A stretch of 64,000 nt of DNA from Canna indica (lineage: Eukaryota; Streptophyta; Magnoliopsida; Zingiberales; Cannaceae), in contig CP136890.1 in NCBI GenBank assembly GCA_034359265.1, positions 53,065,501 through 53,129,500 on the forward strand. The letters run 5' to 3'. A program made the translations under genes and the position numbers. The stretch's first letter is position 1, and the number at the start of each line of letters is the position of its first letter. Of the stretch, positions 55,752 through 64,000 are shown piece after piece. Below the pieces are notes generated by a model. That model saw only the letters and a list, made by a program, of their open reading frames with translations. It had not been told where the DNA came from and did not search any database.

Positions 55752-56391
55752 CTCCTGACCCAACAAGATCTGTTGAGTCTGACCTAGGTATTGATGTTCA
55801 TGTTTGTGCCTAGCCTTGTTTAGGACTTTAAGCCAGCATCAATGCTTTCATCAATATTTTTTGATTCTAAACCAGCAACATACTTGAAATCAGGACCCGT
55901 CCTGAGCCAAAGGCAGGGTGTTTTGCTTCACTGGGGCCGGGCATTGATGCTTGTCTTATATAGTCTTGTTCAGGGTTAAGCTAGGAGTTGAGCAGTCTTC
56001 AAGTTCAACAAGGAAATTGAAAGAACTCAATCAAGGGGGAAAGTCATTTTTTCTAAGATTCAAGGGTGGAAATCAATCAAAGCCATCATCGGCAGATACC
56101 GGTGTTTGCTTAGTGCCTTTTCCAAGTCTTGTTTTCGAGCTATGATCTGTTGAGTCTGCTGAGCTAAGACCTGACCTGCTAAGCAAGGCCTTCCTTTGCT
56201 CTATCTCTTTCTTCTGACTCTCTTATGAGTTCTTCTCCTTATGAGGCAAGTCAAATTGGTATATTTTTGTCGTGTTGTTCATGCGTCCTCTCGGCTTACA
56301 GGCCTGGCATGTTGGTTTGATAAAGGAGATCTTCTCATCCTAGGTGGCGATTGCTGATTAGCGTTTGCCTCCTCATTTTTGTGAGGGCCAT

Positions 56392-59300
56392 CATGGCGAA
56401 AAAGGCGTCTGCTTGTGTCTCGGGGACTTCTAGAGATTCGTCGATCGACGAGCTGGTCGGTTTGGATTTAATCGCATATTTTCGCTCTTAAGCCTATAAG
56501 GTGACTCTTTCCCTCTTTGTTTCAGGCTTTTTCCCGCGTTCTTTAGCATTCGTCCTCAACAAGTTCTTGTTGGTGTTTGTCTGGTTAGTTTCTTTCTTCC
56601 TCCGTTGCTAATTTCCCTTTGTAAGTCTTCTTGGTGTTTTGCTTTTCTTCTTTGTATTGTTGATCTTGGTTTTTGGCTACTTTATAATCCTTTTAGCAAT
56701 ACCGTAATTATTAGGTACCCCTCCATAGTTTTTCAAGATGAACTGTTCAGAATTTTTCTATTATGTAGGTGAGATATCTTCTTTGTTGAGTGAGCCGGGC
56801 ATGCACGCTCATTTATGGGAGAGCACTTCAGGCAGGAGGGAGAAGGCCCCGTTGGTGGATAGCTTATTGAGGCCTATGAGGGTTTCACGGCATCAGAACC
56901 CAATGTTGGGATGGAAATAAGAAACGCAACAGAAATAGCAATCTAAAAAATCCGAAACATCCCAAAATAGTGATCTACTTTTGCAACAATTAAGGAATTC
57001 AATCTACGAGAGAAGGGGAAAGGTATACCTTATACTGCAGTTGGATAGGGTGCTCCTATTCCCGTATCAAGACGCCCACAAGCACGTCCTCCAATGATAG
57101 TCCACACCAGGTGACTCGCAACAAAGGGGAGTTCAAACAATCGAACTCATCGTGGCTCAACGAAGATGCTTTCTCAAACCCCTAAACCTCAAAGGCTAGG
57201 CCGGCCCTTCCACCAAGAACCGAGCTCCAAAACGAGAGAAAGAGGAGATGAGAAAACAATGGAACGAAGAGGTAGATCAAAGAGTACCTCGCTGTCCTTG
57301 TTCGGAATCCTCCAAGTGGATGAAGTAGGCGGTAGACTCAAGTAGAAGACACCCCGAAATTTGGCTTTGTAAAAGACCGGGAAGGAGGAAGTAGATAGCC
57401 GGCCACCAATGGAGAGAAGGAAGAACTAATTCACCAACCCCATCCATGGGGTGCTCGGCCTCCATTTATAGAGAGGGGGCGGTTACAAGGTAGACCCGCC
57501 CCCCCTAAAAACTCTTTCCCCGAAATTCAAAATTTTGGGGTTTGCCTCCAAATATAATTCATATTTTAATGGCTTCATAATTAATTCAAAATTAATTAAA
57601 TCCAATAAAATATAAACTTTAATTTATCTCCATAAATTAAGAGCCTACAAATAAGAATGATAATTATCTAAACAAATCAATTCTCTAAAACGTAGGAAAG
57701 TGGTTTATCTAAATAATTCAATTCTTATTTATTAAAAGAATTATGATTTATCCTCACAAATCATATATCTATTAATTTTATTATTTATCTCCATAAATCA
57801 TATTCTTATTAATTAGAATTTATCCAAATTAATTAATTCCTAATTAATCGATTAGGCTCATGGTTGAAAACTAATTTTCTCACCATGTATATTTGATTCA
57901 AAATCAAGTTATATTTAATTCATAATTAAATATATTCCCGATCAATTAGTTAATTAAATATTTAATTCATAATTAAATTTAATCAACTACATGAAATATT
58001 AACATGTGTCTATCCCTACAATTTAGGGATGCCCTACAAATTAGGGTTACCGAGGAACTCCTTCCCCGCGCATTCGTTCCTATAAGAAACAACTTTCCTA
58101 TCATGTCCGTAAATAAAATCTGTGATCGAGTTGGAGCATGTCCATGTTAGTAGACATATATGGCCGCATTTGGACTTTATCTCTTAAGGTCTGTTACGAG
58201 GTTAGCCTGTTGTGTGTGACCCATTGGGTCCCACACTAAGCCAGGAGTGAGTTGAGCATAAACTTAGAGTCGGATCCGATAGAACGACTTCTATTTGAAT
58301 CTTACGAGCCTCCACTAAACCATTTTAGTGTGGTCGTGATGGATTCCACTCACAAGTCAAGATTGATGTCTAGCAACGTGTCATGACTACCCGGATAGTG
58401 TGAGGTTCAATCTACATGGATCGAACGCCCTTCGGTGATTAGTTACCGTGCAACTAAATCCCTCAGTTACAATGTCCTGAAGTCGGCTAGGGTACGAAAG
58501 AAGTATCAAACCCTAATACTGATTCATATATATTCCACCCGCCAAAATGTCATCTCAATAATGAAACGTCAAAAACATCTTCTTAACTTTCATGTCTACT
58601 CTGGCCAGAGATTCCCGAGTCGACACTTGCAGGGACACATAGGACATTATCTCCTATTACTATGAGTAAACAATTTCATGTTGGTTGCTCACCTACCTCT
58701 ATGAATGCTTCCCCATGCCCAGTAATACCCGACATATGACATTGAGGGCCACGTAGGGATAGAACCAAAGCAATAAGTCGTCACTCACAAGGTAACCATA
58801 ACAACCTCAGGTCCAAGGACTGCTTGCACATACTATCACTCGAGGAACATCCTATTGACACTCATGTAAAGATTCTATTTTGTGTTCCTCGTGTAGGTTC
58901 ATTTAGTGAACTCATTCACTAATGAGCACTAGCACTTGTACATTAATGACGGCTCATAGGTAACTGTAAGATCAGCTACCCCCTATCGCATAGGGCATAT
59001 ACCAAGTGCACTAGTCTATCCGTAATCACCAATCCCCTAATTAGTGATCCTATGAGTAGGAACATTTAGAACACGGACATCTAGATTCTAAGTCTCACTA
59101 GCATGATCTCATCATGGCCTTAGAATCATTTGCTCGAATTCTTGGGGTTCATCATAATCTTTATAAATAAAGATGCAGCATATGATGAAAAGTTGCCTCA
59201 TAAAGTTGATTGCCCTTGAATAGTCCCTGAACACATCGACATGTGATTGGCTCAAGGGTACTATTTCTTTCACCCGAGAGTCTCTAGAGCTAGGGCGGAG

Positions 59301-60067
59301 GTGGTCAGGTCATCGGCCTCTTCAGATTCTCCAATCTTCCTTGGCTCACCCCCGGGATGTCAAAAGAGAGCCAAGTGTTCCGAGGGAAATTCTCTTCCTC
59401 GAGCGGCCAATCATTCATAGGGGAATGAGTTTCAAATTGCCGGAGATGGCAGTGGCCGCTAGAGCGCCAGCTGGGGCTCAGTGGCCTGTTCTAGCCTTGT
59501 GCTTTCGCTCCAGCTATAAATTAGTTTTTCTCGAGGGAGTGGATCCTTGGGAACACATCCAACTCTTGATCGTCAAGTTAAAGGAGTCTTCGTCGAGAGA
59601 TTCTGAGATGCAGTCTCGAGAGCTTGAGACATTGAGGTTTAAGATGGTTGAAATGGAAAGGGTCTTGGTGTCGAAGGTTGATGAAGTCACACACCTGAAT
59701 GTGGTTGTTTCTGAGTCTGCCACCCGGATGGCGGAGGTGGAGAGCAAGTCTACGGCGGAGTTGGAAATGCTCTACCTCGATTTTGCCATGGTGGTGACAG
59801 AGGGTGCCTGTTTGAAGACCAAGGTGGAGGAGGCCAAGGCCGCGGCTAGGAGGTGCAATTTGGCGAAGCATACTGTACATAGTGGGCTTCGAAAGGGCGA
59901 TGGAACAAGCTAAGCTCCTTTCACCTAGCGTTGACTTTTCTGGGATGGATTTCCTCAAGGAAATCAAGGATGGTGTCCTGGTGAATCCCGAAGATCAAGA
60001 CTTTTCTTGGTCCCTTGGAGGAGAACCTTCGTCCGCGACTCCGGGTCAGTGCTCATTTTCTTCGTGA
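56392..60067 (+). pseudogene. Tat antisense coiled-coil ORF, split by solo LTR-E
   Basis: A possible start is ATG 56398 ('MAKKASACVSGTSRDSSIDE'), with stops and perhaps introns before 56738 ('MHAHLWESTSGRREKAPLVD'). After the solo LTR it resumes at 59273. The 190-residue open frame from 59341 has 'RAPAGAQWPVLALCFRSSYK', then a coiled coil ('RELETLRFKMVEMERVLVSK', 'LEMLYLDFAMVVTEGACLKT'). A frame change gives 'GFERAMEQAKLLSPSVDFSG' at 59882-60067, matching 'FEKAIKQAKFLYLGADLS' of the second Tat copy. No catalytic motif. It runs opposite to the Tat protease at 63590. Confidence 0.55.
56904..59272 (-). mobile_element. Solo LTR-E
   Basis: TGTTGGGATGG to TTTCTTTCA, 2369 bases, flanked by CCCAA (56899-56903) and CCCGA (59273-59277), one mismatch. 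Colinear in reverse with 40301-41642. Interior A+T-rich parts (57540-57990) hold no gene. Orientation is inferred from comparison with the other copy only. Confidence 0.7.
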
Positions 60068-60568
60068 GGGGATATTGTTCCAGGTAGGGATGCTCCCGGC
60101 CGTGCCTACCAAGGCTAATGTGGTCTCTCCTTTGTGAATGTTTGTATTATGTATTCTGCCTATGTATATGTTGGTTCTGGACACTTTCTGGAGCCGATTA
60201 TTCCCCTCTTTTTGTTTGATAAATGTTCCTTTGTGGGCTTAACAATTTCTTCTTTGTGGGCTTAACAATTGCTCCTTTGTGGGCGTATTTTATTTTGCAA
60301 CATGCTCTTTACCGATTCAGTGTCCTAGTCTTTCTATTGATAATCCTGGCCTAATTTTTTCTAGTGATAATGCTTGGTTCCTTACGAAGGGAAGTCATCT
60401 GAAGTCTTTGTTCGAGGTTGAACCTTCTAAATCTCTGTTTGAGGTTGAACCATCTGAAATCTTTTGTTTGAGGTTGAACAATCTAAAATCTCTATTTGAG
60501 GTTAAACCTTTTGTAGCAACTCCGAAGTTGTTTCGGGGGTTTAGCAATGGCGATTAGCTTCTGGTGTC
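60068..60568. repeat. Tat noncoding DNA with short direct repeats
   Basis: Includes 'cctttgtgggcttaacaattt' (60231-60280, two to three times) and 'tctgtttgaggttgaacc' (60404-60510, four times). No ORF of note. Confidence 0.6.
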
Positions 60569-62786
60569 TGTCACACCCTAAATCTGGTATAACCGACCAG
60601 GGTATGCCACGTACCCCGAAGCCTAACCCAACTAAAACACAACATAACCACAATAACCTGAACATTGAATATATATAAATTTATTAAAGAAAAGAATAGA
60701 CATGACATATTGAACCAAACCAAACTAAAGGCTAAAAAGGAATACACTAAACAAGTTATTTATAATAATTCAAATAGATAATCAAACTCCTAAGATAAAG
60801 AAAATGCGAAAACAATGACCCGAATCCACATGACTCAACAACTCAAAAGAAAGCAAAAATGAATCAGGTATCCCCTCGACCACGACATGTCACAAGACCT
60901 GCTGTCCTACCACCACCGGCCGTGCTACTGCACCTCGGTACCTCTCATATCTCGCTCAGGTGCTGAAAAACATCAGAAAATGAAGGGTAAGTCCATTAGG
61001 ACTTAGTGAGCAAATCAGTCCTCAATTCACCAAGTTAATCATCATGCATAAACAATAAATAGCAGCTATAAAGCATAAGTAACAATGATAAAGATAATCA
61101 TTAGTAATCATCCACTACTCTATGCATGATATAGCATTCATCAATAATATGTAGATATCCACAATAATCACAGTAGGGTAAATGCAACATCTTAATCACA
61201 TGCATGCTCACCGGACCCGTCAGTCCCACATAGCCACATAAGGTAGGTAGATGGTGTGGCCGCCGAACTACCACCTAGCTAAGTGTCGTCTCATTGGGGC
61301 ATGCCCTCCCCTCACCGACATTGGCTCTTTCAATCCGTCTCATTGGGGCATGTGTTCCCCTCACCGGTCGGGTCTCCAAACTATCTCTTTGGGGTATGAT
61401 CTCCCCTCACCAGCCAGACTTTCGGAATAAGGCCAATGATGTCTATTTGGGGCATACCCTCCCCTCACCAGCGAGGCTTCCAAGAAATGCAACAAACACA
61501 TCACAACATCACACATGCAGGTATATAAGCATAAAAACAAGATGTGCTAACAGTAGGTAAATAAGGGTATGTCTAGGGCATACCTCAACCTCCACCTCCT
61601 CCTGCCATACATCACAACCACACACAGATATACATATATAGAAGTAGTGCTCACAAATCATGATTTCACAGCATAAATAAACACTCATGGAATAGGATAT
61701 AACACGTCCAATCATCGTAAGAAAAAGAAATATGTACACAACATGAAAACAATGCAACATCGCTTAACTACCCTATGTAGTTTAAGCCCGACCCAGCAAC
61801 CCTAGTCATGTACCCTAGGGCCGGCCTACCTCCTCTACATGAATGCCCTAGGGACAAAGAGGATTCGGCCCCCTTGGGTTCCCTAAGGGTCGGCCCACCC
61901 GAGTGTCGTCCTAGGGTTCTAGTGTCTCTTTGGTCCTTAATTCTCTATTTTCATGTCTCTACAATTACCTAATGTGTAGAAGTAATTCAAGGTACCCTAA
62001 AGTATGTTCCTTATGTGTAAAAATCAAATTTTTATTTTCCTAAAATCTGCCCCTAGGTGGTCAGCCACCCTAGGGCTCCTAAAGAGCCCTAAAATTACCT
62101 CCTTCAACAAGATACAAATCAAGATGCAAGAAACTTTAACAACCACCATCAAGATTAAAGAAATCCTCAAGAAAACTCAAAGACGAAGGGGCAGCACAGC
62201 AAGAAGAGGGGCGGCGATTCACCCAACAATCATCGAAAACCCCGTGACATAAGGGCGACGGCAAGATTCAAGAAATCAGAGAAAGAGGGCTAAATCCACT
62301 CTCCTCTTTGGAGAAAACGGAAAGGAAGAAGACGTGTAGGATCTTCCTTCAATCAACGTTGACGAACTCGCGGATTCCAGCTCCGAATCGACTCCTCTTG
62401 GTGGCACCTCTCTCTCTTCCTCTCTCCTCCTCGGGTGGCATGCAGCTAAACCTATAGTCGTGCACCACTTGGGGTCTTTTATGGGCCCTAGTTGGGTCCA
62501 AATGACCAAAATACTCCTACTTAAGTAATCCAACTTAAATAGCTCATATCTAATCCGTTCTAACTCTGATTCGAGTTCTGAATGAATCACAAAATTCATC
62601 TCGAGACCCTCTATCATCCTAGCATGCTAAATCACAAAGATATGGCAAATAAATTTTTCCTAAATGTTTCTACATTAAATGCTTACCCGGGTCTAATCCC
62701 GAAGATTTTCGTCAATCCGCGCTAACTCGGGCCCACGATCCCCTGCTCAAGAATAAAATATTATTATTATGATTTTGGGCATTACA
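60569..62786 (-). mobile_element. Solo chromovirus LTR with perfect target duplication
   Basis: TGTCACACCC to GGGCATTACA, 2218 bases. GTGTC is duplicated at 60564-60568 and 62787-62791. It is in the reverse orientation to the LTR at 9004. The ORFs 61294-61560 and 62276-62617 fall within it and have no domain. Confidence 0.92.
61285..61495. repeat. Tandem repeats in the solo chromovirus LTR
   Basis: Four units of about 50-60 bases, each with 'ttggggcatg...cccctcacc'. The position corresponds to the repeated block near 10430-10570 in the opposite-strand LTR. Confidence 0.85.
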
Positions 62787-62859
62787 GTGTCCAGCTAAGT
62801 TGGTTGCGCATGAGTAATGAATTTAGGAATAGTTGGTCCAAGGCCGAGTACCACACCCG

Positions 62860-63490
62860 GGGATCCCAATCTAGCTTGCTAAGGAGCGTAAGGAGAGATT
62901 GTGTTTGGGGAGTCGAGTAAGGGCTCCGAGGCTGGAAGTAATGGTGCGCTAGCCAGTGAGCCGGACTGGTGAAAACCTACTCCTGGTCGCATAAGGGCGT
63001 AGAGGCCTGAAGTAGCGACTCTATGGGCTGGGGACTTTATTTAGGGGGTTCAAGCCGAGCTCGCCTAGGAGTGTAAGGTAGGACCCCACACAAGGAGTCG
63101 AGCAAGGGCTTTGAGGCCAGAAGTAATGGCGTGGTAGCCAGCGAGCCGGGCTGGTGAAAACTGAGTCCTGGTTGCGTAAGGGCGCTGAGGCCAAAAGTAG
63201 CAGCTTTGGGGGGCAAGGACTTTATTCGAGAGTTCAAGCTAGGCTCACAGAGGAGCGTAAGGCAGGACCACATGCAAGGAGTCGAGTAACGGTTCTGAGA
63301 CCCGAAGTAATGGTGTGGTAACTAGCGAGCCGGGCTGGTGAAAATCGAGTCACGAATCGTGTAAGGGCGTAGGAGCCTGAGATAGGCAGACTAGTGAAAA
63401 TTGAGTTTTGGTCGCTGAATGGAGTGCTAGGCTCTGGGGTTAGAAGCAACGGCTTTGAGGGTGAAATTCAGCACTCGGGGAGGGGGGGGG
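62860..63490. repeat. Tandem repeats in the third Tat copy
   Basis: Three to four units of about 180 bases share 'gagcgtaagg', 'gagtcgag', 'gcgagccgggctggtgaaaa' and 'aagggcg'. Confidence 0.8.
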
Positions 63491-63589
63491 TTCAGGCCGA
63501 GCTTGTGCGTGGGGGCTTTAAGTAAGCTTTGAATAATACACAAAGAAAAATGTGAGGAATGGAATTTTTAAGTAATAAAGAAATTATGC

Positions 63590-64000
63590 GTACATGGTGG
63601 TTTGATCACGACTTGGTTCTTTGAGGGGTTGAGTCGAGGTTGATTCGCGTGTCCCGTCCTGAGCCTGGCTTAGAGACTTCGACCGACTATTTGCCTTTGA
63701 TTGTGGAAAGCATTTGTGGGCCATTAGGCTCTTTCTTTGATTTGACCATCTTCGATTTGAGGCATTCATTATAACACCATCGGGCTTCATTCTGGTCGGC
63801 ATGCAACACAGCTACTTCCGTTTTCGAGATAGGAAACTTTAATGCCAGGTGGGGGGGTAGATACCATAGCTCCCAGATTGTTCAAGGACGATCGTCCTAG
63901 GATCATATGGTATGGACTGAGGATGTTAATGACAAGGTACTGTACATTAATTGTTTTCGCCTTTGATTGAGAGTTGAATGTCGTCCTTAGCCATATGGCT
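63590..64000 (-). pseudogene. Tat-lineage aspartic protease region, C-terminal part
   Basis: Read from 64000 on the minus strand in several frames: 'MAKDDIQLSIKGEN', text around 'PYDPRTIVL', then the equivalent of 'GAMVSTPHLALKFPISKTEV' (approximate), and 'RMKPDGVIMNASNRRWSNQR' in a shifted frame. The order matches the segment after the retropepsin active site in Tat/Retand elements. The active site itself would lie beyond 64000. Stops and frameshifts are present. Confidence 0.5.

Larger units (their letters stand above)
51961..56235. other. Probable nuclear copy of mitochondrial DNA, split by a solo LTR
   Basis: 51961-54254 and 55752 to about 56235 differ in texture from everything else: no LTR or TE motif, mixed composition, plant-mitochondrial-like intergenic text and a bacterial-type tRNA-Cys at 53802-53873. 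Apart from the tRNA I identify no gene; the ORFs at 52683, 52879 and 53674 lack known domains. Outer boundaries are where Tat antisense-ORF text stops (about 51960) and resumes (about 56236). The assignment as mitochondrial rests mainly on the tRNA type and composition and has not been confirmed by a search. Confidence 0.55.
56236..64000 (-). mobile_element. Third Tat/Retand-like gypsy copy, with two solo LTR insertions
   Basis: Protease at 63590-64000 (minus), tandem repeats 62860-63490, and the antisense coiled-coil ORF 56392-60067 (plus) split by LTR-E. No RT, RNase H or integrase lies between protease and repeats, so pol is deleted. The window ends inside the element. Confidence 0.65.

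Noticed and set aside
62276..62617. 113-residue minus-strand ORF
   Set aside because: Inside the solo chromovirus LTR, no domain, and not matched in the LTR at 9004.

Overview
The window is plant nuclear DNA made almost wholly of nested, decayed transposable elements. Ty1/copia and Ty3/gypsy pol genes with plant-type motifs, CACTA and hAT DNA transposons, a TRIM-like array and a block of apparent mitochondrial DNA point to an angiosperm. I cannot name the species, and I found no convincing host protein-coding gene. Five recurrent families are labelled here. LTR-A (ends TGTTGG...CCAACA, 'CACACTAGAGGGGG' near one end) belongs to copia elements with SIRE/Maximus-like gag. LTR-B (TGTTGAG...CCAACA, 'ACCCACACTAGAAG') is a related copia family. 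LTR-C and LTR-E are two further copia-like LTRs. The 'chromovirus LTR' (TGTAATACCC...GGGGCGTGACA or its reverse) belongs to Tekay/Del-like gypsy. 'Tat' means a Tat/Retand-like gypsy with a coiled-coil ORF antisense to pol.

Layout. 1-929: right end of a CACTA element inserted in the reverse transcriptase of a minus-strand chromovirus (930-5660, LTR from 3603). 5661-8379: copia 3' remnant with a gag-only interior. 8380-9003: another CACTA-like end. 9004-11275: solo chromovirus LTR. 11276-13234: nothing recognised. 13235-25290: Tat remnant, solo LTR-A with a perfect 5-bp duplication (14145-15753), a composite LTR-A/LTR-B (17612-20515), copia 3' noncoding DNA, and truncated LTRs. 25291-43165: a second Tat element (antisense ORF, tandem repeats, integrase at 41700-42955) carrying LTR-C. 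LTR-C carries copia element B1 (26555-36022), whose 5' LTR carries a 4.3-kb CACTA element (30787-35113). A 530-bp hAT MITE (36396-36925) also sits in LTR-C. 43171-51123: copia element B2 on the minus strand with both LTRs, PBS, PPT, gag, integrase, RT and RNase H in broken frames, interrupted by a TRIM-like tandem array. 51961-56235: a probable nuclear insertion of mitochondrial DNA with a bacterial-like tRNA-Cys, split by a solo LTR-A. 56236-64000: a third Tat element split by solo LTRs of two families and ending with its protease.

How the parts work together. Nothing here looks like a cooperating cellular pathway. Most coding regions carry stops or frameshifts. The clearest live-looking signals are regulatory. 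LTR-A and LTR-B carry a TATA box, in some copies inside a 10-bp hairpin, and directly upstream of it a roughly 52-bp minisatellite built on the palindrome TCGGTCGACCGA. Target-site duplications and empty-site paralogues inside the same window allow the order of several insertions to be read directly.
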